A DNA stretch of 64,000 nt, taken from positions 376,188 to 440,187 of the forward strand of contig JAMWFC010000065.1 of assembly GCA_027475525.1 (NCBI GenBank), read 5' to 3'. Of the stretch, positions 33,287 to 54,319 are shown piece by piece; the stretch's first letter is position 1, and each line of letters starts with the position of its first letter. The DNA comes from Macrolepiota albuminosa (taxonomy: Eukaryota > Basidiomycota > Agaricomycetes > Agaricales > Agaricaceae). The position numbers were made by a program, and so were the translations under genes. The notes beneath the pieces were generated by a model, which searched no databases, was not told the DNA's origin, and saw nothing but the letters and a program-made list of their open reading frames with translations.

Positions 33287-34990
33287 TTAAATTGCAGATA
33301 CAAAAAGATACCGAAGCGAAAAAAAATTAAGGAGTCTGCGATTCAGGAATCGTCCACCGAGGCAAAGAAACCGAGCAAAGCGGCGTACGGAACTAACGAT
33401 ATCAAACACCCACGGATATAAACAGATCTCGCGAAGAAAACGAATGTGGTATGGAACAGGAGGCTCACGGTAAGCTCCCCATTTGGCGACAAAATCTGGG
33501 TGAAGATACTTCCAGCGATCGTAGTAGTCATATGCCACATATCACGGTAAGCTCCCCATTTGGCGACAAAATCTGGGTGAAGATACTTCCAGCGATCGTA
33601 GTAGTCATATGCCACATATTCAAGGTTCGCTGGTGCTGGTAAAGATAATACGTGCTCGGGTGTCAGGGGAATGACCTGTCCCTCAAAAAATTGCAAAGCT
33701 TCTGAAGCCTTAAACCGCTGTGCGATGTCGCGAGTCGTCATGCGGTCCAACAGGGGCGCTAACATTGGAACAGCGCGCGTCATATGCTGCGAGAATAACA
33801 ATAATGGAATTTGCATCAATAGCAGACGGCTGACAATACACAGACTGATTCACCTGAAATTCTTGGCAAAACATAACACCTAGCATTCCAACGTCAAAGG
33901 GAAAAGGATTGAAATCAAACTCTCCCTGAAACGTATCCCCTGGGACCTGTTCATACAGCGTGTTAAAGGAGATGTGGCTTGGAAGACGACAATCGTCGAG
34001 GGACATAGAAGGCGGAAACATTGTAGAACCATCAAAGTCAAATAAAGCATAGGTCAATTTTCCTTGAGAACGTAAAGACTGGCGGCAGGAGTCTCTGGCG
34101 TCCCAATCATCAGTGTACACATGGCTAACGAGTATATTGCCTGTCTTTATGTCCTGCGATGGCAAAGTTTTCAGAAAAGTCAGGTCCTTAATGTCAGAAA
34201 ACGCACCCCGTGAGCGATGCGATGCTTGTGAAGGTAGGTCAATCCCTGGCGAAGGTGTTAGAGTGAATGGAACTAGGACGGAGAAACAAGGAACCTTCAA
34301 AAGACAATGCATAAAATGGAATACTTCATGTAAATAGTGACATCTGGGTAAGAGAGGGAAAACACCCCATCTAGTTCCATAGCTGTCAGTCGAGGTGAGT
34401 GTTTTTGCAGTAATTGATGCACACCTGGGCATAACAGCCAGCCAATGGCCTTCGCAAGCAAGAACGTCCAGAACAGGTATGACATTGTGAAAATCATCCA
34501 CTGAACGAGGCACTCCCTGATCATGAAGGTATTTTAGAATGCGAAACTCGTCGCTTCCGTCTACAACAGCTTTTACAGCTACGTGCTGTCCTTGGGTATT
34601 CTGAGCAAAAGCAATGTTGCCCTGAAAAGAGCCTGAGCATCTCAAAATTCTCTTTGAAAGTTGCCTTCCTTACACACCATCGAACCAGTGTTTCCAGAAA
34701 GCATTGTCACTCTCTCCAGTTCCTGCCCTTCATGACTTGCAAAGGGAAAGACATGCTCGCCATGTCCCGAGTATACTGGGTACATCCTATCTTCATAATA
34801 TCCTTCAGAAGGAAGTCGGTGATACAAAGTATAGCCCTTTTCCAAGAGCCACGATCGGATACGGTTTGAATCCCACCAAACAAGCCTTCGGCAGGATAAT
34901 TCGTAAAATCCGGTATCATGTGGAAACAAAGGAGTTCGCAGCACAGAATCCAGGGTGTCATCATACTCAGAAGAATCGCATAATGTAAGG
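33287..34990 (-). CDS. Divergent protein-kinase-like protein (basidiomycete family)
   Basis: A spliced gene with exons by eye from about 34990 to 34674, 34632-34295, 34245-34207, 34153 to about 33860, and on to about 33287. Introns are 41-66 nt with GT-AG ends (34633-34673, 34246-34294, 34154-34206 and one near 33790-33860). The kinase core has AVKAVVDGSDEFRILKYL (Lys and helix C region), EVFHFMHCLLK, the catalytic loop HRIAHGDIKTGNILV with HGD in place of HRD, LFDFDGS in place of DFG, and FDVGMLGVMFCQEF. The unusual DFD and HGD make activity doubtful. This matches a kinase-like family expanded in mushroom genomes. The start is unclear. A 77-bp-period duplication breaks the C-terminal part. 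Confidence 0.82.
33465..33619. repeat. 77-bp-period direct tandem duplication
   Basis: Period 77, identical over 78 positions (33465-33542 and 33542-33619). It falls in the kinase-like C-terminus; with one copy removed the frame reads through AYDYYDRWKYLHPDF into REPPVPYHIRFLREICLYPW. Confidence 0.95.
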
Positions 34991-35897
34991 GAGTTATTGT
35001 TCTGTTGTGAATCAGATAGATCTAATTGCTGTTAAGGAGTAAGCTGGATGTCTTGTGACTTGTTATGATGCCACCACACCATCTTGACGCGTGAATAAAT
35101 TAGCAGTCTGCGTGAGTGGTCAAAACAAGTATATCAGTATCACGTGATCGAAAGGAAGCCAGAATAAAAAACCTCTGCTGACTGGTCCGGTGAGTTACGG
35201 GTGATAGAGTATAGCGTATCCAGCCTCGTGAGCGAGACGTGATGGCTAAATACAGTTTCGTATCGCAAGTAGAATGCTAGTTTATCAACAATGAGATATG
35301 GGTGAGGTGGGGTGGGTGGGGTTGATCAATGTAATACAGTACAGGATAAACGATAGAAGAGATATTCGGAGTAGGTTGAGTTGAGATTTATGCAAACCTC
35401 AGTGTCTCCCGAGTAGACGTCGGGGTGTCATACCATGCACCTTCACCTGACCAAGGTTATGGTTCAGGTACAAGTTGCTCCTCATCACCCCGAGGCTCAC
35501 TTTGTCAAGTTAGGACTCAGTAACCCTCAATGGCCTCAACCCTCATTTCATTCGGTTTTGAGGCTTCGGTTTTCGAGCTAGCTTATATATTGCGTCTTTA
35601 ATGCTATCAGCTATTAAACACGCCACGCTGCGAACCGCTGTTCAAAGCCTTACAGCTACTTGTGGCTAAGTAAGTGTAAGTGTACGTGTACGTGAGTGCC
35701 TAATCGTTACATATACATCGCAAGAAAAAACCAAATACCAATTTCGGACAACCGTAGAGAAAGAAAATACAAGCAAGTATCAGTACGTTTTGATAAATCT
35801 ACATATAAATCTACAATCAATGTTATGTTAACGTTAATGAATACACGCTCCACGACTACTACCTCCTCATGTCCAAACCTAACTCACTTCCTCGTCC
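34991..35897. other. Intergenic region with an isolated Helitron-type hairpin
   Basis: No gene recognised. Around 35495-35590 the minus strand carries CCTCAAAACC, loop GAATGAAATGA, GGGTTGAGG, the same design as the Helitron subterminal units, next to GCTAGCT and TATATA. The rest is the 3' flank of CHK1 and the 5' flank of the kinase-like gene. Confidence 0.5.
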
Positions 35898-38210
35898 TCA
35901 CTTCCTCAAAACATACGGCCCAACGACGGGATGCCCCACGAGCGATTTCCACAACTGGCGCCACGACATCGGGTTTCCCTGCGTCACAACGAGTAGCGCG
36001 TGAGCGCATGAGCAAATCAAGAACCAAGGAACCCAAGGCCCCCCCAAAAAAAAACAACAAAAAAAAACAAGAAACCAATGAAACCAAAAACCAAAACTCA
36101 ACCCCCCAAAAAAATAACCCCCCCCTCAAAAAAAAGAGAGAAGAAAAAGAGAGAAAGAGAGAGAGAAGACGCACGACATCACGACTCAAAACGACAAAAC
36201 AACCCTCATGACCGCGGTACGCAAACGGCTCGATATCGACCCATCCTTTAAATGCGACTTTACGCGCGTCGTAGCCTCCGATGCGGACCCGCTGCGGCGC
36301 GTTTTCGTGTCCGTGTCCGTGCGTGCTCGTGTTCGTGCTCGTGCTCATGTTGGTGTCGGTGTATGCGTCGGTGTTTGCGTCGGTGTCTGTATCCGTGCGC
36401 GTGTTGGTGTTCGTGCGCGTGTCGGTGTTAGTATCCGTACAAGCCTCCACATCACCACCCGGAACGACCTTCCTCTTCCACCTAACACCAAGCGCATCCA
36501 ACGCCTCACACACACGCGGCACGAACGCGAACGGCGCGAGCGACGCGTAGAACCGCGTCAGGTGCGGTGTGTACCTCGTTCCAGCTTGTGTTTGGGACTG
36601 CGATACGATACGATACGATACACCGAGGGAGGTAACATAAAAGTAAAAAGGATGAAAAGGCAAGAGGAGAGGAAAGAGGGGGGGACGTACGAAGAGCATG
36701 AGGGACTGTGTGAATTGGGAACTTGAGAGTTGGGAGGGGGACTCGTCGGGTGTAGATGCGGTGGGCCTGGAGAGAGGTTAGTTAGTCTGGGACGAAGACA
36801 GGGACGAGACGAGACGTGCCCGAGGTTCGGCGCGGCGAGGGCCATGTCGCCGTTTGCGCGGAGGGGCGCTGTGAGTTGCTCGGCGAGTACAGACGGCGCT
36901 TGGTTCGCGAGTTGGCTTGGTCTGTGTGGTGCGTGGGGTGTTAGTGCGAGGAAAGGAGAGGAGAGGAGAGGGCGGGCGTACCGGATACACCAGGGGTGCT
37001 GGAACGCGTCTGCGAGTGTGAGTCTGTCGCGCGGGTCGATCGTCAGAAGACCACAGATGAGGGCTGTTGGTGGTGGTGTTGGTGTTGGTGTGTTAGTGTG
37101 TGTTTGGGACGAAGGACGGGGGGCGTACATAGTGCTTCGGCGGAGAAGGTGGACCATGGGGCGTCGTCGAATATTGCGCCGGAGATGTATCGTGCGTATT
37201 CGGGGCTGTGCGTCGTTGGTTCGTCCCAGGGCGTGTCTGGATCGGGTCGGGTTGGGTTGGGTTGGGTTGGGGAGAGAGGGGAAGACGTACTGCCTGCGAG
37301 CATGGCGTACAAGATGACGCCGATGCCCCATACGTCGATCGGCTCGGCGTTGTACGGTTCGTCCGAGTTGAGCTGTGGCGCGTGAGAGTATTATAAGTAA
37401 GCGTGAAGTTACTACCTACCTCTGGAGCGACGTAGGGCAGGCTGCCGCAGCGTTCGGTGAGGAGACGCGTGCGGCCTGATTCTTTGAGCTTGTATACGGC
37501 GGAGAGACCAAAGTCGGAGATTTTGAGGGCGCCTGCTGCGTCGAGGAGGAGGTTCTCGGGCTTGAGGTCGCGGTGGCACACGCCTTGTGTGTGGATGTAG
37601 TCCTGGATTCGGTTAGAACCCAGGTGGCAGAGGGAGAGGCAGAGCAGGATAGGACGCACCATGCCAGAGAGGAGCTGGGTAAAGTAGAGATGGGCGACGT
37701 CGTCTTGGATGCCCTCGTCTGGGACTGCAGAGAGAGAGAGAAAGAGATTACACGTGCGGGCGCGAACGCCAACGCGAGGACGAACCGATTTTATCAAAGA
37801 GGTCGCCGCCGGCTGCGAGTTCGATGAGCATGTATATGCCGGGGACGTATAGATGGGCGTGTTTGGGCTCGACGACGACGGCGTTGAGGAACTCGAGGAC
37901 ACGGGGGTGTTTGAGGACAGCGTGGATGCGCATTTCTTTCTCGGCGGCTTTGCGCGCGGCGGGGTCGGTGACGGTCGTCAGCTTGCACGCGGCGACGCGG
38001 TGGGTGTCGACGTTGACCGCGCGGAAGACGCTGCGGGCGCGCATGAGACGCGGATGAGACCGTGGGAATGGGAATGGGAATGGGACGTACGTGGAGAACC
38101 CGCCACCGCCGATCTGCTGCACCAGCGTGTAGCCTGTTAAACAGTCACACAGCGCACGGGGACACGCGCGAACCAGACGCACCGACGACTTGCGGATACT
38201 TTGTGCTCAT
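35898..38210 (-). CDS. chk1: Checkpoint serine/threonine kinase CHK1
   Basis: ATG at 38210 ([18 protein letters not shown] after splicing 38134-38182). Further introns: 38031-38090, 37725-37785, 37603-37659, 37373-37419, about 37237-37290 and others, all short GT-AG. Kinase motifs: GGGGFST glycine loop, AACKL lysine, [62 protein letters not shown]. The C-terminal regulatory KA1-like region follows with [20 protein letters not shown] and [20 protein letters not shown], ending [20 protein letters not shown]1 relays DNA damage and replication stress to the cell cycle. A Thr/Asp/Asn repeat interrupts the KA1-like region at 36300-36440. The divergent neighbour starts 152 bp away. Confidence 0.92.
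36298..36445 (-). repeat. In-frame hexanucleotide-type repeat in CHK1 C-terminus
   Basis: Degenerate 6-bp units (plus strand GTGTCGGTGTTY type) code a run of Thr alternating with Asp, Asn, Arg and Ser, ending [11 protein letters not shown]. The reading frame stays open, so it is either a translated low-complexity loop or an unspliced intron; no GT-AG pair with a consistent phase was obvious. Confidence 0.75.
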
Positions 38211-38362
38211 GGGCGTAGGCGTGGCCGAGCACGTGCACTTCATTCACGCTTTTTTTTACTCGCGGTCACGTGGTACATCTATGGATACCCGAGTCGCGTG
38301 ATCTATGGTTGAACTTGATCTTTTGTGTGGGTTCCTCCCTCGAGGGACAGAGGCGCGCCACA
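38211..38362. promoter_or_regulatory. Divergent promoter between CHK1 and the large plus-strand gene
   Basis: Only 152 bp separate the two start codons. It contains two CACGTG boxes (38230-38235 and 38267-38272) and a T-tract (about 38249-38257). CACGTG is a bHLH/bZIP-type site; whether it is used here is inference. Confidence 0.6.
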
Positions 38363-45427
<7,065 letters not shown>

Positions 45428-45887
45428 GTCTCGCAATCGTTGCTTTCCCTCTTTGCCCTGCCTTGCAGGTATATCATCTCTAATGTCATGATCATCGCAA
45501 GCTATACACTAGTTTTTTCTCTTTTGCTGTTTTTATAGTTCATACATTTCACGCCCCCCCCACTTCATCTCTACGCTTCTTCATGATCTTGCTACGTAAT
45601 GCTTTACAAAACATGACGCCCTATTACTGACCATTTTTTTGATGCATGACCATTTTCCTTGTTATCATTTGTGCTATATTCTCTTGACACCACCCTATTG
45701 GTCAAGCATTGTGCATAAATCTTTTTGCTACATGTTATGTGCTCAAATCCATAAAGATGTACATCTGATATTCGTACTTAGTTTCGAATAAAGAGACCAG
45801 TTTCGAATAAAGAGACCAGTTTCGAATAAAGAGACCAGTTTCGAATAAAGAGACCATCGCGTTGTACGTTTATTTGTTTAATCCTGC
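45428..45887. other. Convergent intergenic region between the large gene and PEBP
   Basis: 3' flanks of two convergent genes. It contains the 19-bp tandem repeat listed next and otherwise nothing recognised. Confidence 0.6.
45780..45855. repeat. Four tandem copies of a 19-bp unit
   Basis: The unit AGTTTCGAATAAAGAGACC occurs four times without change. The last unit and its right flank recur at 46877-46940, where the decayed PEBP copy begins. Confidence 0.95.
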
Positions 45888-46580
45888 TTACTCTGTTGCC
45901 TGCATCAAGACCAAGTTCGCGCCCACCAACTTCAACCTATGCTTGTTTCCAAACTCCACAGCGTTCCAACTACGCCTTTCTTCGAGCGCTGCTCCATACT
46001 CGGGAGCTCCTGGCGGGATGGAAACCCCAGACTCGGGTTCTTCGAAAAGTAGGAAGGCTAGAAGTAACTGGTGAGTTTCCAGAATGATAAACATTCATCA
46101 GACCAAGTACTGACTGTATCGATGGACTTTACTCCCAGGTGGAGGTCCGGGAGGACGGTATGGTGTAGTTGAGGGCTGTGTCTGCAAGAACGACGAAGAT
46201 TCCGCAAGAGGTGGTATCCTCAAGCCAGTGATCTGCACCATCGTTCAAGCTCTCAAACTAGATGCATGATGGGTTCTACGAACCACCCAATGACGAAATT
46301 GCCTATACTTTGGGTCCGCTCTTGAAGGCGCATCAGGATCGGTCATCACTAGCGTGTATGAGATTGTAGAGGCTTCATCCGACAATCTGGAAGAAAGATG
46401 AATTTGAGGCTCCTCGAGCGTGTCCGTGCGCGTTAAGAAGTTGCCCAAGGTTGCTTCCTTGCCGTCAGGCCAGACGAGTGTAAAGAAGACCGTAGGTTGG
46501 AAATCAGGCACTACATCTGGAATAACACCTTCCCTGAGAAGAACAGAGACGACGTGCGACGGATCCGACATGGAAGTCAA
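45888..46580 (-). CDS. PEBP family protein (phosphatidylethanolamine-binding/carboxypeptidase Y inhibitor type)
   Basis: ATG at 46580 (or Met4 at 46571). Exon 1 codes [20 protein letters not shown] and the anion-binding motif [26 protein letters not shown] short intron (about 46225-46279, GTTCGT...TGCAG) leads to [17 protein letters not shown] and [18 protein letters not shown] second intron (about 46047-46110, ending TTCTAG) leads to [20 protein letters not shown] and [15 protein letters not shown]. DPDxP, HWV and GPPPGSxxHRY are the PEBP signatures. Fungal members bind phospholipids or inhibit carboxypeptidase Y (TFS1). Length about 190 residues is normal. The gene looks intact. Confidence 0.9.
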
Positions 46581-46876
46581 GTTCTTGCAATTACAATTTG
46601 CCTCACGTATAGACCCTCAAAAGACCAAGGCTCGGTCCGATTTTCCACCGGCCCGTCGACCTTCTATGGGTTTCAGTTCTGTCCCGATGCCTTTTTCTGC
46701 CGGTCTTATTGGATGGGGTAAAAGTACTTTCAGTTGTGCGTTCGTTCTCAAGCCCCGGTCTGACCGTAGACCTGCAATAAATGCGTGTCGTAGAGCTTCA
46801 GCAGTCAACCTCCCGATCGTGTATGTGGATCTGGATTATCCAGAAGATGCGAGAAGTTACACATATATGTCTGTGT
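46581..46876. other. 5' flank of PEBP, founder of a repeated segment
   Basis: No gene. A block with CCCCGGTCTGACCGTAGACC (about 46753) and CAGTCAACCTCCCGATCG (about 46801) recurs at about 47545-47620 and 47935-47995, marking repeated copies of this promoter-side sequence. Confidence 0.55.
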
Positions 46877-47420
46877 CGTTCGAATAAAGAGACCATCGCG
46901 TTGTACGTTTAAGCGGCCCTGCTTACTCTGCTGCCTACACAAGATTAAGCTCGAGACTGCGACGCCACTGGTTGACAATTACGTTTCTCGTTACATCTTC
47001 AGCCACAGAGCCGTTCTTGCAGGTTACATACACTGAATACGTTGCATTTCGTGAAAAACGGAACGTATGTCACCTCAAGTTTGTTGGACATACGGATCAA
47101 GACGGATATCTAGAGTAATGATTACAGCGCGTCAGTTGCTCAGAGAAAGACACAAACGGTATGGTACGGTTGTTCGTACAAGACAGCAGTATTGCTCCTA
47201 TATCACGGTTATAGTACGCAACCCTACGCGTTAGGAAGTTGCCCAAAGTTTCTTCTTCGCCGCCAGGCCAGACGAGCGTAAAGAGAAGAGGACTGTAGGT
47301 AGGAAGTCCAGAGGGACAACTTCAGGAATAACGCCTTGTCCTCTTCAAAAAAAAAAGAAACAAAAAACAGAGATCATGAGGCAAGGATCCGACATGGAAG
47401 TCAAATTCTTCCAACTGGTC
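46877..47420 (-). pseudogene. Decayed tandem copy of the PEBP gene
   Basis: 46877-46940 resembles the 3' flank and end of the intact gene (TCGAATAAAGAGACCATCGC onward). 47215-47400 matches exon 1 (minus strand) at about 80 percent with indels and an A-rich insertion near 47348, ending with the same ATCCGACATGGAAGTCAA segment. The middle is lost. It cannot code for PEBP. Confidence 0.75.
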
Positions 47421-50888
<3,468 letters not shown>

Positions 50889-51639
50889 CGGGACCATCAA
50901 CTGTGATTTGCATGGGGAATAGTGTAAATACTTGCATGAGAAGGTGTTCCTATAATCCTTGTGAAATATCAGCACAGTAAACGCAGAATAACTTGAACCA
51001 AGTCCACTTAATGAAGTTCTGCCATTTTTATGTGCTAGTAGTGATGTTCCGACCCGGCTTATTCTGGAAAAGAGAAGTGTAGAAGAAGAGACGACAGTGC
51101 AATGGAAACGGAACGAGAATTTGGTGCACAAAAATATGTTTAATTGACATGTATACTTCATTCTAATGTGCCAGGCCAGTAATTTCACCAAAACAAGAAG
51201 AAGGGAGTACAACACAATTAATAGAAGGCGAGTTGAAAAAAAGACAGAAAAACTTGCCTTGCAAAGACAAAGGCAAAAGGATGGGGACAGATTTGGGAGC
51301 AAATTTTGCAAACACATAAATTCCGAGGATAAGGCTGTGTTAGGAAGGACGAGATAATTAGAGAGATATGTGGGTTTTGGCGGGAGGAACTTGGAAGTTC
51401 CGTACGCAGAAACAGCGGTGGGCGCGGCGGATACCCTGACCAGGCGCAGCTCAACCTCGGCCGCGCCTACCCACCGGAGCTGAGCCTAATCTATAGAGAG
51501 GTCAAGCAGTTTATCGGGAAATATATTATGAAAATTGTTATTGAAATGTATATAATACAGGGGAAAAGAAGCAAGAAATAGAAATATTATTGGAGAATTT
51601 AAGTTTTGTATGAGAGCGGTACCAAGTGTTGTAGTGTAC
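50889..51639. other. Intergenic region between amylase and DIRS-like element 2
   Basis: No gene. Around 51419-51476 GGTGGGCGCGGC and GCCGCGCCTACCC form an inverted pair separated by about 32 bp, which may be part of the DIRS terminal structure or a chance hairpin. Confidence 0.45.
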
Positions 51640-51670
51640 AGAAGGAGTTAAGCGTAATAAGCAGTGGAAG

Positions 51671-53569
51671 TCAAGAAAGTGAGATGTTGAGCAGATCTGA
51701 CCAGTTGGTAGTAAGAATATTCGAGAGGTTGTTTTCTTGAGCAAATTGGCGGCGCGCAGACTCCCAGGCAGAGGCCACTGCATTTGGCACAATAGAGTCC
51801 AATCGTCTCCAGTAGATGAGGAAGCATAGAGAAGACCAATTACCGTGCTTCATAACTATATGTGGAGGCACGCCGTCAGAGAGGAGTTTAACGGAACCGC
51901 CAATGCGGAAACTGTGTCCGTGGATGATGTCAAGATTTTGGGCCGATGATATGCCTGAGAAGTGAAATTTTAGACGAGATACATGGAGAAACGGATATAG
52001 TTACTCTTTATTGTCGAAATGAATTTGTCTTTGGTGAGAAAGAAGAGCGAAAAATTTTTAGAGGAAGGATCTCGGAAAGCAAATAGAGGAGAACCGTCGG
52101 AAGGATGGTTGATAGCCAGGTGATTTGATAGGGCACGAACGGGACAAAAGATATCCTCTCGCTGGGTTAGTGAACAGTCGGCTCCGGCGAAACGAGTCGT
52201 TTTAGTCCAAGGGATGTGAATGGTGACAGCACAACGATCGCGTATGGGAGCAAAGCGGATGTTGCAATTTATAGTAATGTTACGAACAGGATCGAAACTT
52301 TTGTTAGATAAAGGCAAAAGTTCGCCAAGGCATCGACAACCCCAGAAGGCAGTGAGAGCGGCTGCCCAGATAGCGTGGCTTCGGGGCGCTGTGAAATCGA
52401 GAGAGTCATGGAGAGCTCGAAGGTGATGCAGTAAAATGGGATGACGTGGGGGCCGCTTGAAGGCTAAGCCTTGCGAAGCCGCAGAATGTTGTAGTGTCCC
52501 ACGGCTCATCACCCATCCATTCAGCGCGATTGAATAAATGCCAGAGGCGTAGACCATTAATCCAAATTTTGATAGATTGAGCTGAGCAGGTGGCGATGTG
52601 ACTGGCAACGAAGCCTGCGATGAGGACGGGGTCTGCAGGCATGCGTAAATTTTCGGGAACGTGCTCCGAGTCACAGAATTGAGTGAAACGAAGAATACCT
52701 GCACCATAGCATTGGCGAGTCTTTTCCTCAACAGAGGACAGGAGTCCCATGAATATTTTGGTGCACACAGAGAGGGAAAGTTTTTGAGATACGGTGTTAT
52801 CCATGAGGACGCCATGCGGAGTCTTCCAAAGAATGAGACGACGGTCAGCTGGGACAAGGGGTCGGAGATGCGATGGTAAGTAAGAGTTGTTTTGATTTGG
52901 GGCTCGGGGAGAGATGTTGCGTAATGAAGCAACTGCGAGAAATCGAGGATCGTCAGATGGATCACCTGGGGGCCTTTGAGAGAGCGTTGAGGACGATGAA
53001 AGGGTGGAATGTAGTTGATTGGAGTAGTGAATCTGGGAAACCATTTGATGACATGGAGAGTAAATGCTTAATGGGTTGCATTTCGTAGCCATTGTCGATT
53101 TGGGCTTGTAAATATCGCACGATTCGATTGATTTTGAAGACCTTGGTTTATAAATATGATGGGGTTGGACTGCTGTCATAGAAGTGGAATGGGACAAAGG
53201 ATAGAAAGTGTTGTTGGTGGAAGATGAAGGGAGTTTAGGCGGTTTGTCAGTGGAAATGGAAGATGATGAAATGTTCAGGTGACCGGGAATGTAAATGTCT
53301 TGTTTGGCAGGCGTTTTCATGATATAAGGTCTGTAACAGGGTACATAAATGTTTGGAGAAGTGTGAGGATGCTGAAGATTCCCAAGAGAATGAGACTTTT
53401 GGTGGGGTTCGGAGAATGTGGACATTGAAGCACGTGGAGAAACAATGTCGGAGGTGCGCTCTCGCACCTGAGAGGTTTCGTTACTCATGAATAAAAGAAT
53501 TAGCAATATCGTCGGGCAGTTCAAATGCCCGATGAAGACGGATAGAGTTTGGCGGAGCGCACTCCCCAC
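51671..53569 (-). pseudogene. Tyrosine recombinase of DIRS-like element 2
   Basis: The frame 53569-52406 holds a Ser/Pro-rich linker and the core-binding domain (SSVEEKTRQCYGAGILRFTQ, MPADPVLIAGFVASHIATCS). After a frameshift near 52490 the frame 52965-51970 gives the catalytic domain with the first Arg in FWGCRCLGELLPLSNK. A second shift near 51985 leads to SAQNLDIIHGHSFRIGGSVK (HxxR) and MKHGNWSSLCFLIYWRRLDS (W/H and the nucleophilic Tyr). All catalytic residues survive; only two frameshifts separate it from an intact enzyme. Confidence 0.85.
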
Positions 53570-54317
53570 GTGAGAGTGCGTCCGCTGGATTTAAATGTGA
53601 AGGAATATAACAATAAGAAGGCACGATCATGCATTCATTAAGAACAGCATATGAACGTCGGACGCAGAGGTTGAGATGAAACGAACGACTGCGCCCCTTT
53701 TGATGGGCACCGATGGCGCCAGAGTTATCAGAGTGGACGAGAATTCTCCTGAAGAATGAGGCATGAGTGAGAAAGAAAAGAGTGAGAAAAATAAAAGATT
53801 GCCTATTGTGAAAACCAAGTTGGCGCAAGAAATAGAACAAGATTTCGATCGCTATGGATTCGAGCCAACAGATATCTTGCCCAGGATGTTTCCAGTCAGA
53901 CTTCAGGTTTAAAGTATAGTGATGTTGACCAAGCAAGATGCCGATGCCCCAGGATGTCGAGGCATTGACGTAAATACCTAGATTTTCAAGAGGTTGGATT
54001 GGGAAGAGTTGGCGGAAAGCAGAAGTGTCCTGAAGATGGGCTTGCCACCATTTTAAGGAATGCACGAAAGAATTAGTGAGATGATGTTTGACAAATTTGT
54101 TGGCATGGTAAGAGGACATGAAATTCGAAAAGACGGGTAGGTGAGAAGAGCCTTGAGGGAAAACAAAAGAAACGTGAATTAGAGTACCGTGCAAGACCTG
54201 AATGTCTCTGAGTGTAAAGTTGCTGTGATGATTTTCATGAGATTCCAACATCGAGGTCACGCGCAGCAAGTATTTTAAACATTTATTATCCGGCAAGGAG
54301 ACACGTTTACGGGGCAA
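53481..54317 (-). CDS. RNase H region of DIRS-like element 2
   Basis: An open frame of 278 codons: KRVSLPDNKCLKYLLRVTSM (RT connection), QVLHGTLIHVSFVFPQG, then RNase H with IYVNASTSWGIGILLG, WLESIAIEILFYFLRQLG, RILVHSDNSGAIGAHQKGRS and IPSHLNPADALSRGECAP. A hydrophobic insertion around 53745-53800 (FIFLTLFFLTHASFF) interrupts the domain and could be a small intron. The frame overlaps the recombinase start by about 90 bp. Confidence 0.82.
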   Translation of the reverse strand: MPRKRVSLPDNKCLKYLLRVTSMLESHENHHSNFTLRDIQVLHGTLIHVSFVFPQGSSHLPVFSNFMSSYHANKFVKHHLTNSFVHSLKWWQAHLQDTSAFRQLFPIQPLENLGIYVNASTSWGIGILLGQHHYTLNLKSDWKHPGQDICWLESIAIEILFYFLRQLGFHNRQSFIFLTLFFLTHASFFRRILVHSDNSGAIGAHQKGRSRSFHLNLCVRRSYAVLNECMIVPSYCYIPSHLNPADALSRGECAPPNSIRLHRAFELPDDIANSFIHE

Positions 54318-54319
54318 GT

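Noticed and set aside
33287..33538. Alternative kinase-like C-terminal frame as a separate small gene
   Set aside because: It is the same kinase frame continued after the 77-bp duplication; collapsing the repeat joins the two.
36020..36180. A- and C-rich stretch as a separate simple-repeat gene or ORF
   Set aside because: It lies in the last intron of CHK1 just before the final exon; the plus-strand Lys-rich frame has no support.
45780..45855. Regular 19-bp repeats as a CRISPR-like array
   Set aside because: The units are directly adjacent without spacers, and the genome is fungal.
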